From NCBI GenBank assembly GCA_036023115.1, contig JAYKKT010000090.1:27983501-28047500 (forward strand): 64,000 bases of DNA, in the 5' to 3' direction. Source of the stretch: Brasenia schreberi (taxonomy: Eukaryota > Streptophyta > Magnoliopsida > Nymphaeales > Cabombaceae). Made by a program: the position numbers and the translations under genes. Positions 23,966-35,968 of this stretch are shown in pieces (within the stretch, counting starts at the first letter, position 1; every line of letters begins with the position of its first letter). The notes under the pieces were generated by a model that did not search any database, was not told the origin of the DNA, and saw only the letters and a program-made list of their open reading frames with translations.

Positions 23966-25860
23966 CTACATAACTATGCCCATAAAAGGTCGGAAGTTTT
24001 TGTCACCAACATGCCGTTATCTGCTTAGACAACGTGGGTTGAGTAGGAATATGCTTGGATTTTTTCTCAAATTCCTTGGATAAGGTCATTTTAAGATTTT
24101 CCTACTTTTCCTCCTTTACCTTGGGGCTCTGTCCCTTGGCAAGTTCGCCGAAGAGTTCCGGCTTGTTCCTGCTCAGATCATCACATGATTACAGTAAGTA
24201 AAATAAATAATATTTTCTTGACCGGAGAGAATATCATGAAGATCACATGTCCACAATTATTTTCCTCAAAAATTCATTTTACAGTGAGTGCATTGCGTTC
24301 GAATACATTGAATCACTAAAGAACAGAGGAATATTAAAAAACAGAAAAAGATTAAAAAATGTGATGATGTTGCTTACTGGAATATCTCCGACTTGAAATA
24401 CTGGAATCCTTCGGAAAGTTTTCCTAAAGGGTTGGCCTCGGCGACTGCGGGGCCGGCATGCTGCTGCAGTTGGCTGGTTATCTCCTCAACCTTCTGGGCA
24501 GCCACGGGCTCCAAACCCTTGGATTCACTGTCTCAACACCAAACACAGAACAGAGAAAAGCAACACTGACAATCAGTGGATGTAATTGTCAAATTCTAAA
24601 AGTGAAGGCTGCCTGTGTAAATAACACAATGAGCAATAACTTCTAGGCCTACCGCCCTGCCCCGGTTGGACTGAGCCTCCAAGATATTGACTAAATTACC
24701 CCAAACAATTAGATTAATCATTTCCTCCCATCCATGGACGTGGGGATCAGTCTGGAGATGTCTACCTGGACGTGAAGACAGAACCATCATGGGGATAAAG
24801 AAAATATTGACGACACGAAAATCACATCGACGTCCCCAACGCGTCGCCGCCGTGATTATTGGACCTGTGTATGGTTTTCTAATTGCTGAGTGGTCGACGA
24901 AATTTCGAATTTTTCCATTGCTTAGGCAAAAATGCACATACGCGCCCAACAATCAGTTTATTTGAAAATGCCGAACTCTACAGATTTTTACGTTTAACTG
25001 CACTCACCTTTCCAAACTACGGAAAGCATTTTTGTTCACTTTTCTTTAGGTCAACCATTCAACCGTAGAACGTGGCCAATACTTTCAGAGCCGTTAGTTT
25101 AAGTGGACACAAATACGAGTAGTCTCCATGTCAGGTACATCGTGTCCTTTAGTGTTTGTATAAAAAATAGCTCAATCCAACTCATTTTTTTCGCATTGCT
25201 GTAATATGGACCGTGAACACAGGCTTTCCAGTCGTTTTATGATAAGATTTTATCATATGGTCAAACCTCTGCTTCTCAAACTGGGGTCTATCAAGCAAAT
25301 TCACTATAGTAACTTCGGAATAATACGGGTTTCAATCATTAGCAATAAGGGTTGCATTCATTAACCTTTCTAGATGCGCCAATATTTGACTCAATGGTGG
25401 ATCTATTCATGGGGGAAATAATAAAAGGCCCAGAAAATCTATTATGCAGTCTATTGTTTTTGTAAACTTCACCATTGTCTAGGTCCACCAAAACTAGTAG
25501 CGGAGTCTGAAGTGGTCGGCAAAGGCTTGGGGGATTACATGTATTTACTATAAACATTAGGTGGTCATCTGTAAACAGCTCTTGGATGAATTCAAATTAC
25601 ATACATGCCTGGCAAACACAAGAAATGTCCTCACAAACCAGACTGGGACAAATCGGGGGTCCAGCGGGGGAGACAAATTTCCCATTAGTGTCGGACTTGC
25701 AGAGTGGGAGGGGGGGGGGGGAAACGAGACAACAAACAAACAAGCATGATAACTTTATCATTAGGGATAATAACGAAGTTAAGATGACGATAACAACGAT
25801 AAAATAGAGAAGTTACCTAAGCAACTTGCTAAGTTTGGTAACGGCTTCTTCATACGCCAT
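19753..25860 (-). CDS. Beta-carbonic anhydrase copy B, intact, probably cytosolic
   Basis: Eight coding exons lie on the minus strand: 25860-25817, 24527-24378, 24168-24120, 23176-23060, 22888-22835, 21961-21876, 20495-20390 and 19917-19753. They join in frame to 256 aa, the usual length of plant beta-CAs without a transit peptide. The enzyme hydrates CO2 to bicarbonate using zinc. Ligands are Cys87, His147 and Cys150 in [17 protein letters not shown] and [14 protein letters not shown], and the catalytic pair is Asp89-Arg91. The N-terminus [14 protein letters not shown] is the helical start common to this family. A spliced 5' UTR is likely, because TTGCAG precedes the first coding exon by 9 nt of leader. 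All introns look GT-AG. It is tandem with the damaged copy A and shares the same exon sizes (49, 117, 54, 86 nt). An upstream exon adding a plastid transit peptide cannot be excluded. Confidence 0.92.
20690..20800 (-). mobile_element. tRNA-derived SINE remnant (family S1)
   Basis: Read on the minus strand, GGTAGCTCAACGGTG (box A-like) is followed by GGAGTTGGACTCC (box B-like, one mismatch to GTTCGANTCC). A second, sense-oriented S1 piece ending CGGCCTCCCATTGTAAAAAA follows at 20850-20945. Both are inside a carbonic anhydrase copy B intron. Confidence 0.6.
21133..21265. repeat. Compound (CA)n(TA)n microsatellite
   Basis: CA repeats pass into a long TATA/CATATA array inside an intron of carbonic anhydrase copy B. 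Confidence 0.95.
23842..23963. repeat. Compound (CA)n(TA)n microsatellite
   Basis: The array has the same structure as the one at 21133, in the next upstream intron of carbonic anhydrase copy B. It probably expanded independently, since the flanks differ. Confidence 0.95.
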
Positions 25861-26320
25861 TTCTTCCCTCTGCAATTCAAAAGACAACGTAAAGAAAAAT
25901 CAGATCACTATTGGATATTGAGCATCATATCTACACCTTCTCGAGACGTAAAACTAAAAGCTAAACTCAATAAAGATTCCGCACTCTTCGCTGTAAGAAA
26001 ACGGCCTCAGCCAATCGGAATAAAAATAAACTGGCGCCAGAAAAACAGAGAAGAAAACAACTGTTTCCAGTCGAATTCCCGGAAAAAAGAACGGTGATGG
26101 AAGAGATTAAGCCAGATTTTCCGATCACACAATCTTCCGATTCCGGGAGATTCGAAATGAGCTTCTACCCGAACGTGCGCAGCGCGCGTACACACACACA
26201 CACAGAGAGAGACCTAGGAAGATCGGATTCAGAGAAATGAGAAGAGATCGTTCTTGTCCGCCGTTCTTAGACGAGAGAGAGAGAGAGATGGGCGGAGATG
26301 GACGGACGGATTAAAGGACG

Positions 26321-26328
26321 TATTTATA
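26321..26328 (-). promoter_or_regulatory. Candidate TATA box for carbonic anhydrase copy B
   Basis: TATAAATA on the minus strand lies about 460 nt upstream of the start codon. It is followed by a CT-rich leader-like stretch (26270-26290 on the plus strand reads GAGAGA). This fits a transcript with a spliced 5' UTR. The transcription start was not verified. Confidence 0.55.
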
Positions 26329-26700
26329 CGTTACTATGAGGGGGTACAGGTACTAACCATGGTTGGTCAAGCGTCGACTCTCGTGTCCAAACTTAACCAT
26401 GGTAAGTTCACTTGATTTGACAGAATATATATGTATGTATATGTATATGGATATATATTTTATATATTTTGAGACGGGAGATGAGTTGGGATGGGTTGGC
26501 CCAAATCCAAATAGGAGGTGAAGTCGTCATGTTGTAGACTATATGACGTTGAGTTTCATGCTGTCCAAATTTGTACAAATACAAGTTGGAATTTAGTTTG
26601 AGAAATCAAGAAAAGATCATCAGCAAGTGCATAACACGACGACCTCCTTCACGCCTCTGATAAAAAAATACAAAAGAGAAAATGCTTGTGGATCGAATTA

Positions 26701-26740
<40 letters not shown>

Positions 26741-27300
26741 GTATGTTAATACGCATTATTTTGATGTATACGTCGACTTTTATAAGCCAAAATAGCCAAG
26801 ACCATCAGATTTTTTTAAAAGCTTTTAAAAATGCAATTCATTTCTCCAAAATTAATATATATGTCACTGTCCCCAAGAAAATTATCAAATCTTTTATTTT
26901 CTCAAAGACACTCCCCAAATTTCCTTATTTATCAACACATAATCCATACATACATGTGGGACGCACTCAGACACGCATATAGACACGTGTGCTTGCGAGC
27001 GCGTGTGTGTGAGAGAGAGAGGCAATCGTTCTTTTTAAGAGAATAAACAAGAAGAGGTATGCATGCTGAACATTAATTTACGAGAAAAGAAAAGAATATG
27101 GTAAGCAACTGTGCAGCACGAAAGAGTTTTAAGGTTGGTAGTCAGGGTGGACTTTTCCCGTGAAAATTTAATATCTGTCCTCTTTTCTTCGATTGGCCGG
27201 CCAGTTGTGATTCATGAGCACCAAAAACTTTACATGGGAGATCATGTGCAGATGAATGGAGTGCCTCACATTTCTTACATGGAAGATCTCCTTGGTTAAT

Positions 27301-27430
<130 letters not shown>

Positions 27431-27589
27431 GAGGGAAACTCAAATTGATATATCAGGATATTAGACTTCCCCACATAAGGCCTTCCTCAGGATATTAGAC
27501 TTCCTCATATAAGGCCTTCTTTACCAAGTACCAAACTTGAATGATTTCTATATGTTTACAAATGTTTTTTTTTTTAATTAATGTTTTAA

Positions 27590-27692
27590 TTTATATTGAG
27601 TTAACTGGCACATGATAAGGCTATATGGAAATAAAGAATTTATGTAGCGAACTTCATCTAGTACGAGAAAAAGCTTAATTATTGTTGTTGTT
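27590..27692 (+). mobile_element. RTE-like LINE 3' tail
   Basis: TATATTGAGTTAACTGGCAC, then ACATGATAAGGCTATATGG, and the end AAAAGCTTAATTATTGTTGTTG match the tails at 37880-37976 and 58620-58715. Only about 100 bases remain. Confidence 0.7.
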
Positions 27693-28027
27693 AGAAATGT
27701 TTTTTTGAATTAATGCCAACATACATGTGAATAAAAAGAAAGGAAACATCTCTTTTATTTAAATGCACTTGAGCTTATGACAGTCTTTTTTTTTCATAAG
27801 AGGCTAACCATAAGGATGTGCTTTTCACCTTCAAGACTGATAGAACTGAAAAATCATTTTAAATTAGTTCTAAAACCCTTGCTTTTTAAGTCAATCTAGA
27901 ATCCTACATGCTAATCATCTAAAGATGTTACACACTATCAACGCACATACACACATATACATACATATAATTTCTCTCTCTACCTATATACACACAATAT
28001 ATATATATATATAAAGATAGAGGAGAG

Positions 28028-28148
28028 ATTGATTATTATAAAAAAAATTTAAGGAAATTAAGAGAACAGAATACATTGTTATTTCCAAAATCAACTGAAT
28101 ACTGTCTGTTCTCTTGATTTCCTTAATTTTTTTGGATAATAATCAATC

Positions 28149-28188
<40 letters not shown>

Positions 28189-28302
28189 CTGTTATATATA
28201 CAGATATATATTTAGAGAGAGAGAGGGTTGATTATTATCAAAAGAAAATTAAGGAAATCAAGAGAACAGACAGTATCCAGTTGATTTTGGAAATAACAGT
28301 GT
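28028..28302. mobile_element. Foldback element with long inverted arms around a CT/AT centre
   Basis: The segment 28074-28150 (TTATTTCCAAAATCAACTG... GATTTCCTTAATTTTT...) is the near-perfect reverse complement of 28226-28302 (...AAAATTAAGGAAATC... CAGTTGATTTTGGAAATAA). CT, AT, then AT, GA repeats fill the loop. A third related arm lies at 28028-28075. A transcript could form a stem of about 75-95 bp. It is probably a MITE or nested MITEs. Confidence 0.75.
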
Positions 28303-28646
28303 ACTTCTGATTTCGAAACAATGTCGTTGACGCCTGCTCCGGACGATCGTGATGTGGAGAGTATGCATCCCATCGGAGATGGACGGCTGCACTTCAAAAT
28401 CAGAAGTATCGAGTTACTTCGAGAATCACTTAAAGAAAAAGTGCTTCTCACCCAATATTCAAATATCAGCTACTGAAAAAAAATCAAATTCCTGTATCAA
28501 CTTATAGAACGAACAGAAAACTTTGCTGAAATGTATGATAAACCCATCCCTTGTCTCGTAACATAATTCCTCTCCCATCCTCTCCCACCAGCTGAAAGGC
28601 ATCAGACCACCTTGCCTGTTGAGCTAACGCACGCACACAAATACAT

Positions 28647-28677
<31 letters not shown>

Positions 28678-29760
28678 CAAATAAGTATGTATGTAAACGT
28701 CAGGTGCATGAACTTTTCTTCATACGTAAGCTATCAAAAGTCAAGTATTGAACCTTAAGAACGGGAACAATCAAGGCTGATAAACTGTTTTATCAACGAG
28801 TGGCGCCCAAAAAGGGACGAATCTCCTTGCTACGAGGAGGTGAACTTGAAAGAACCTTATCAATCATCGAATATATATTATATATATAGTCGTAAATGCT
28901 CAAATCCTCTGCATGCTCAAATTTACTTATATCTTAATTATTCAATTTTTGTGGTAAATGATTGAGATAATAAAGCAAAGCACATTTATGATCGAGTAAA
29001 TTTGAGTACACATGAGGTGTGTGCCTTTGCCGTTATATACATGGAGAGAGTCTTAGTTGCATAATATGTTTGGGTGAATAATCTTTTACAAACTATCTCT
29101 ATTATTTGATCCTTAAAAGTATCGTTACACTTATGTAGTTCTCATTTAATGCATCATATATATATTAAAGGTAAAGTAATTCGATTTCCACCGGCTAAGA
29201 CTCTCCCCTCATCTCTCTCTCTCTATAAGCATCTTCACGTCATAATTTGTTAATGAATTAAATGGACAATGAACAAAAAAAGGACTGATTTGTACTGGCT
29301 TCCTAACTGTATTGTTATAATATGCCCGAGTTGTCAATGTTCAATAATGTGATATAAATTACAGCTTATAAATTCACAAACAGCTCCAATTATCACCTGA
29401 AGAAATCGCGCGCGCGCGCACACGCACATATGTAGTGTTGTGGGACGCGCTGGCTCGTGTGCATGTGGCTACATAAGCGTTGGAAACCCTATTGAAAAGA
29501 GCTGCTGGCCGCCTACGTAGTCGAACATTTATTGACTCCTAATCTATCGGAAATGGTGGACGAAGTAAGCTACGGCCCAATTTTTAAAATCATCCTCGTT
29601 TGGACGGATGCTCCCCACTTGCAATCTACATTATGGCATTCACTGCATCTGTTTGAATCTTTGGACTTGCTGAAAATTATAAAATATTCATTTGATCTTT
29701 ATATGCTCCTGCATATTGGACTATATATATAATATCGGGAAAGTAGTTCATTCTCACCGT

Positions 29761-30012
29761 TCATTTGTATTCAATGTTTTGTATGATTTTACCGTTTCAA
29801 CTATGGGCGATCACCTTTCATCAATTAAACTATGATTACCATCACTAAAAAACCTAAATATTTTTATATACAGGTGTTTTGTGGTTTTATATAAATGATT
29901 TTGATAATAACAACAATAATTTTGACAGATGAAAAACAGTTTTAGATTGAAGAAATAGTTTAAGATGATGAAAGGCGATCAGTGGTTGAAAAAGCCTGAA
30001 TACAATTGAATA
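29761..30012. mobile_element. MITE family M1, second copy
   Basis: Left arm TTTGTATTCAATGTTTT... CGATCACCTTTCATC is matched in reverse complement by right arm GATGAAAGGCGATCAGTGG... AATACAATTGAAT. The core shares CCTAAATATTT.TATATA with the copy at 15436. It is non-coding. Confidence 0.7.
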
Positions 30013-30036
30013 TTGAGTATAGACTATATCTTCTTT

Positions 30037-30081
<45 letters not shown>

Positions 30082-31910
30082 GAAAGAGAGGAAGAGAGAG
30101 GTTCTCCTTATGTTCTAGTGCGACCATCACATCGTTTAGTTCCTTTAGTAGAAAATTGTCGAGTAAATGTATACCACTGTGATGTACAATGAGAAAGAAG
30201 ATCGACCTTCCATAATGTACAAAATCTGAAACAACGTTAACCAACATGCTTTTACGCCCAACAAAAAAATGCTTGAGAGAGGAGGAGAGAGGAGAGAGAG
30301 AGAGGAGAGAGAGGAGGAGAGAGAGGAGGAGGAGGAGGAGGAGGGAGGGGTGCGGCAGCTAGGCTCAGTCCCTGCACCCAAGTGGTCGACATTTGGGGGA
30401 GACATATTCCTTGCCCCGCATCTGCTATTTAACTATTGTTGATCGTAGCCTAACCGAACGATAAGAAAAAGAAAGGCAAAGTCCAATGGCCATCCTGTTT
30501 CCCCAGGAGGATGGGAAAGGATTGAGAACTAGAGATGGAGAGCAGTGTTCATATCATCATTGTGGCCATTGTATGGTGGGCATGGAGATAGGGCCCCAAG
30601 GGCTCACCTTGGTCCATTATATTATTTATTTATTTGTTTTTTAAGTTGATATCATACAGCAGCTTCTCGACTCCGCTTATTCTTCTGGCTTATCCGTGTG
30701 GCACAAGGATTCAAAATCACTAGCTTTTCTGTAAAAAAAAAAAATCACTGGTGTTTTTTGAATATTCATATTCCTTAAAAAAGAAGGAACTCACATTGAT
30801 TTCACAGATTTCATAGCTACTTCTTATGTATTAATGTCTTTAAATGAGAAGATCTGAAGTCATTAGCATAGTAAATTTCGTATCCAGACCAAGAAAATTA
30901 GTTTCATATTTTCTTAAAGTCTCTCTTTCTCTCTCTATAATATATATATGTGTATATGTATATATAATGTTATTATCTATCACTAACTAGAAAAAAGAGC
31001 AATTGGCCCATTACAAATTTTCTTTCTTTCTTTCTCTCTCTTTTCTTTCATTTCTCTCGTTCTAAGGAGCACAACATTATAGAGACTAGGCAAGCTTTTC
31101 TGGCCTCATGCAACTTTTCTTTTCTATTTCTTTCTTCATCTCTTTTACTTGAATGAAAGTGAGAGGACATGGAGCGATGAGTGCAGTAATTTTGTGCTTA
31201 TAGAAGGTCTTTTTATACTTGTAGAGACTTTTAGGTAAGTGTCCTTGTAATGAATAACTAATGAAAGCGAAGTATTCTTTTCGAAATGCTGTCTTTTGCT
31301 TAGTAAAGTGGTTGATTTCCATCAATATTTTATTTTTGTTGCATGTATCGTAAGATTTTATACGTTTTACTTTGAAAAATATCTTGTTTTTATTTTTTTA
31401 TTGTTTAATTATATGCTATTCTGGGGTGCCTCATTGTATCTTCTTCTTTCGCGATTGAAATCGGGTAAGAAAAGGATTAGGTGATGAATGAGTATAATTG
31501 ATTAATTTTTTGAAATCTTTCTCTCTCCCTCCCAACATAAAGTCTTGTGATTCGGAGAACAATCCAAAACTTGTAATTACTAATTTTTTTTCGACGTTTT
31601 CCCAAGGGTGAAGATGACAGCGTGATGTAAGAAATAACAAAAATTTTGATTTTTTCTGTACAAACAATTTCAAAAATTTTGGATGCACTGAATCTGCCCT
31701 GTAATTGTGGAATTGGGTGGAGACCAAGCAACAGATCTATCTAGGCCAGGCCAGATCCAAAATGGTGGTCCCTCTCTCTTGGTTCACTCCTTTAAGCTCA
31801 ACGCACGACCACTCTTTACCAATGGTTATTGATGACATCATGAGTGGGGTGGATTACACACACATTCATTGTCCAGATGCGCTTTGCGCACCATGCGCAC
31901 TGCCGCTCTT

Positions 31911-32337
31911 TATATATATATATAGAGAGAGAGAGGGATATATATATAAATGGCTAATGAACAATGTCATTAATGTCATTATGAAAGATCTCTATATATA
32001 TGGAGAGAGAGAGAGAGAAATAGTTGTATATTAACATACTTAGGTGCTAGTAAATCTGAACATAACTCAATCATCCATCATATAAATTTGAATTTAAAAA
32101 ACAAAAATACTCATGTGAATAAAGCAAACCAGTTTTAACTTTTAAATTTAAATTTCAATCATCTATCATAAAAGATAGACGGTTGAGATTTTTTTAAATT
32201 TGCTGGAATCTAAGTGTGTTAGTATATACTAGTTTCTTTCTTTGTATATGTATATATATATATAGAGAGAGAGAGGGATATATATATATATATATACATA
32301 AATGGCTAGTGAACAATGTCATTAATGACATTATGAA
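31911..32337. repeat. About 80-bp direct repeats flanking a small inverted-repeat element
   Basis: A block reading (TA)n, GAGAGAGAGAGGGATATAT, AAATGGCTAATGAACAATG, TCATTAATGTCATTATGAA occurs at about 31911-31984 and again at about 32256-32336. Between them, 32027-32050 (TATATTAACATACTTAGG) is inverted at 32205-32230 (AATCTAAGTGTGTTAGTATA). This suggests a roughly 200-bp MITE with TIRs. Confidence 0.55.
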
Positions 32338-32567
32338 GCCATGGATCAACATGGTTGCTACTTGCACGGTGGAATACGCAATGTTATGGTGATGCATGCA
32401 TGTTAACATGGTTCACGGATACATGCATATCCGTTATGATGTTAACAGGGGATGTGCCTTAAATTGAAGTATATCCAATAAGAAAAATTTCAACGTTGGT
32501 ACGATATATACAAGACATGCATTTATAGTGATACAGTTAAAATCTTAACTTACTCAGGAAACATGTT

Positions 32568-32672
32568 TAGCTCACCTGTCTAAGGGGTCGACTCACAAGT
32601 TGAAGGTCATGAGTTCAATACCATAGATATGCATCTGGTTTTGGCCTCTCCATTGTATCCAAAGAAAATTAA
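32568..32672 (+). mobile_element. tRNA-derived SINE (family S1)
   Basis: Box A-like TTAGCTCACCTGTCTAAGG, box B-like CATGAGTTCAATACC, then a tail TTTTGGCCTCTCCATTGTA and an A-rich end. Matching pieces occur at 35010 (minus), 42076, 42212, 43455, 44300 and 46085. The shared 3' tail and the polymerase III-like boxes identify the family. Confidence 0.7.
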
Positions 32673-32920
32673 AAGATAGTTTATTTTCCAAAATAATGCT
32701 ATTTATATTGGTAGTATTTTCAATGCAATACACAGTGATAAACATTGAATTCCTGTCCCATTTTCCACAATATTAATAGGACAGTGGGTGAATGTATTAC
32801 ATGTACAAATTATTCATGTTTAATCCTATAAGCTGGTTAATTTTAGCCCATATAAGTGACTTTGTCGATACCCAGAACCTTAACCAAGCTTTTCTGCTCA
32901 TGCTAAGTGAGGTCAGTTAC

Positions 32921-33020
32921 GGGGCACAACTAAGGGCTTTCGAGGCGGCCACCGTCTTAAGTACTTCTCCCACCTAAGCACGCTTAACTTCAAAGTTTTA
33001 ATGGAATATGTGCTAGCTCC
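32921..33020 (-). mobile_element. 5S rRNA-like sequence, probably a Cassandra-type TRIM remnant
   Basis: On the minus strand GAAGTTAAGCGTGCTTAGG and then GGGAGAAGTACTTAAG align with the internal promoter and middle part of plant 5S rRNA (GAAGTTAAGCGTGCTTGGG). Flanking pieces also match along about 100 nt, with substitutions. Plant Cassandra TRIM elements carry 5S sequences in their LTRs, so this is more likely a TRIM remnant than a 5S gene. The element ends were not found. Confidence 0.6.
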
Positions 33021-33093
33021 GGATCGACCATGGCGGAGAGAGACGTCCCAATGGGTGAAGTGCTCTTTCCAACGATAATTTAATTATCTCCGG

Positions 33094-33158
33094 TGAAACT
33101 CTGAAGTTAAAGTATACTTGGGAAAAGGATGGTAGGAATTCCTTGTGTTCCACCCTCA
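33094..33158 (+). mobile_element. Second 5S rRNA-like sequence, opposite orientation
   Basis: ACTCTGAAGTTAAAGTATAC, then TTGGGAAAAGGATGGTAGG and CCTTGTGTTCCACCCTC, follow plant 5S rRNA from its box A to its 3' end, with many changes. It faces the 5S-like sequence at 32921-33020 head to head. Confidence 0.5.
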
Positions 33159-33654
33159 ACCCTCCGGCGAAACCCCTCGTAGTGTTTGTAAAAGGCCTGG
33201 CTAGGATTGAGGTTACCGTATTTAAAGCCCCGTATCTTAACGACTATTTGGTCACCTGGAATATGTTTGATCTCGCTTGATTTGGATTTTGGATCATGGA
33301 TCATACTTTTGTTTGTCTATGTAAATTGTGTGTGTGTCCGCACATATAAAGAGAGCATAGTCCATCATTACATTCATTTATTCTAAAATCTTCTTAAAGA
33401 ACTCATTTATTAATCTTTTAAGACGAATGATTAAGATATTTAAACCAAAAGCAAAATAGTACCAAGTGCATTTAATGTGGTTGCAATTGGCATGTGGTAT
33501 ATTTTAATTTTTTAAATTTGAATTTCAACTATTCATCTCATTGATTAAACGATTAAAATATTTAAAGATGTTTGAGCACATAGAGAAAGAGATGGTACCA
33601 TATGCTCGCTGCTACTTCCAAAATGCACCTTTTATTGAATGTCTTTTTAAAAAT

Positions 33655-33830
33655 AAAACCAGTACCAAACTGAAACCAGAACCACGGTATGGCCTGATCT
33701 GGAACTTGTAGAACTGAAAGTGGAACCAGACGTGACAATTGAGGGGGGCCAGTTCAGTTCCATTTCCCAGTTCCAATGGAACTGGCCAGGTCTATTGGTA
33801 AGGGGCCACAATCGGTTCCAGTTTGGGCAG
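33655..33830. repeat. Interspersed GGTTC/GAACC-rich repeat
   Basis: Many overlapping GGAACC, GGTTCC and CCAGTTCC words lie in an otherwise AT-rich setting. Similar blocks are at 34725-34960, 43190-43460, 44780-45300 and 59560-59870. No frame is conserved among them, so it is not coding. Confidence 0.55.
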
Positions 33831-34724
33831 TTAATTTGTTTCATCGACCATCTTTTATCAATGCCTAAAGGAAAAATATTCATCTTGTTAAACAATTCTG
33901 AACTTACGAAATTGAACTCAAGACATGACTCGAAACCAAACACAAACACAAGCTGGCGAACCATGTTTATGTCCACCAACAGTAACACGTTTTTGACACA
34001 AACACAACCCAAAGAGCTCTGTAATATCCAACACAAGAACCTGATGCAAACAAGACCTAGGAAGTCAGCCTTCGTCTCCACCCAAATTAACTCAAAAAAA
34101 AAAAAAACAGGTTGTGCTTTAAGTTGACCTGTTTCCGACACAAACTTGAAATGACATGAAAAGAACACAAACTGAATCACGAAATTGCAAACCTTAATGG
34201 TCAGAGATATTAAATGAAATAACCTAAGCTAAACTATTGGTAAGATAGGAAGGGATTATGCGATTGTGAAGGGGAGTCCTCTTCAATAACATGATTTGAT
34301 TCCGTAATATGGAGTTACTATATCACCCTAATCCCTCAATAACCCTAATGAGATGATGCATTCTGGATCCAGATCCGATATTCCTAATGAGCTAAACCAT
34401 GTCCGTATTATCCAAAACCAAAACCAAGCCTTCTTTCGATCAACCGTTCCTCAGCTCGACTATACTTGAACAGCCGGCATCGCAGCCGAGGCCCACTCCG
34501 ATCATACTAACCCCTCAGGGTTCGGTGAGTAGGTTTCACAAGCAAAAAGATGACGGAAAATCCTTTGACGGTGCCGGATACTCCTGCCGGAGATCGGTTT
34601 TATATTTAACCACCCAATGGTTCACAAGCAGTGAATGAGATTGACTGATAATATGACAATACTAAGTAGTATAGATATCTTTATATGAGAAGTGGATTGT
34701 TGAAATAAGCATGCAACACATGTC

Positions 34725-34960
34725 CGGTTGAGAACCGGGCTGGCGATTCCAACCAGAACTAAATCGGGCTGGGAACTGACTGAACCAGGACCTTCCTGGT
34801 TCTGGTATTTTTTATTAATTTTAAAAGTTTTAATATAATTTTTCAGTTTCGAACGGTTTAGAACTCTAATGAAAACAAGCCCGGTCTGAGTTCGATTTTG
34901 GTACTTGAATTGAGGAGAAACAAAACCGACGGCTTGAAACCACCATCTGAGTGCCGCCAC
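34725..34960. repeat. Interspersed GGTTC/GAACC-rich repeat
   Basis: The block is made of GAGAACCGGGCTGG, AACCAGAAC and GGTTCTGG words, like 33655. Its ends are not defined. Confidence 0.5.
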
Positions 34961-35009
34961 ATCAAGATCATAAGCCAAATGATGGAATCGAGATGCCATT
35001 ATTTTTTTC

Positions 35010-35100
35010 AAAACAACAGGAAGGCTTGCCCCAGGAATTGAACTCATGACTTTCATCTTGTGAGTCAAGCTCCTTGACAGGTGAGCTAACACTATGAGTG
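35010..35100 (-). mobile_element. tRNA-derived SINE remnant (family S1), antisense
   Basis: Read on the minus strand: TTAGCTCACCTGTCAAGGAG (box A-like) and GTCATGAGTTCAATTCCTGG (box B-like). This is almost the same head as at 32568. Confidence 0.7.
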
Positions 35101-35826
35101 CAGCATCGAGATGTCTTTAGTTATAGGTCAAGTTGCACCGGATCTATTGATAATAGACCAGTCTCCAAGAAATCCGAAGTAGTCAGCGAAACGGAACCAG
35201 TTCTATCAAATTGTTTGGGCATCAAGAAACAAACAAACATGAAGGCATCTTCAATGAATGTGTCTTTTATGCAAACTACTCACACATCAAATAGGCCAAA
35301 GTCCATTTAAGTGGGAGCAAGATCTAATTGACAATGTAATTCGAACCGGATATTCAATATTTGTATTCTATCCACAACCATAATCCAAATCCATCACAAA
35401 GATCTGCAAAATCGGATCACTTGCTTATAAAATACAAGATGATTAGTTCTTCACATCAGACTTGGCACTGATAATTGTGACTCAAAACCAGAACCGCATC
35501 ACTGGAGTTCGATTATGTCGGATTCAGTTATGCCAGGATCCAACCCGATACCCATTTTGATCGATCTGATTTAAATGGATATTGTACCAAAGAACTAATC
35601 CTGTATAATCTGGAGGATGGAAGTATCCCACTTAGACTCATAAACGAACCGAGTCGCTTGTTATTCGGCTTAATGTTTGGATTTTATCCAGCTCGTTGCC
35701 ATTAAAGTTAATCTTACATCACATTTGTATTTAGTTAGGGAAAGGTAACATCATACTCTATCATTTCTTTTAATAATTTTATCTTTTTCTCTCTTTTTGT
35801 TCATTTTCATGAACATATAACTGAAG

Positions 35827-35968
35827 CAGTGGTGGATCCACATTATGAAGAGGTGGGGTGACCACTGCACCCAAAATTCTCAAAATTAGTATTTTTGAAT
35901 AGAAATTTCAGAAAAATAAATTTTTTAAAGCCCTCCTTACCCTAAACAAGTTTCTTAATCCGCCACTG
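35827..35968. mobile_element. Small hAT-type MITE, 142 bp
   Basis: The element starts CAGTGGTGGATCC and ends with the inverted form (reads TAATCCGCCACTG). It is flanked by an 8-bp near-duplication, AACTGAAG on the left and AACCGAAG on the right, as expected for hAT insertion with one later change. It is too short to code. A related but less clear copy may lie at 48245-48375. Confidence 0.75.

Noticed and set aside
32921..33020. Possible functional 5S rRNA gene
   Set aside because: Too many substitutions, no tandem array, and a second inverted copy beside it fit a mobile-element remnant better.
33647..34180. 177-codon minus-strand and 135-codon plus-strand frames
   Set aside because: Both overlap a GGTTC-rich repeat block. 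Neither resembles a protein family and the frames are not kept in other copies.
34622..35092. 156-codon minus-strand frame
   Set aside because: It runs through a SINE and a GGTTC-rich repeat, with no family resemblance.
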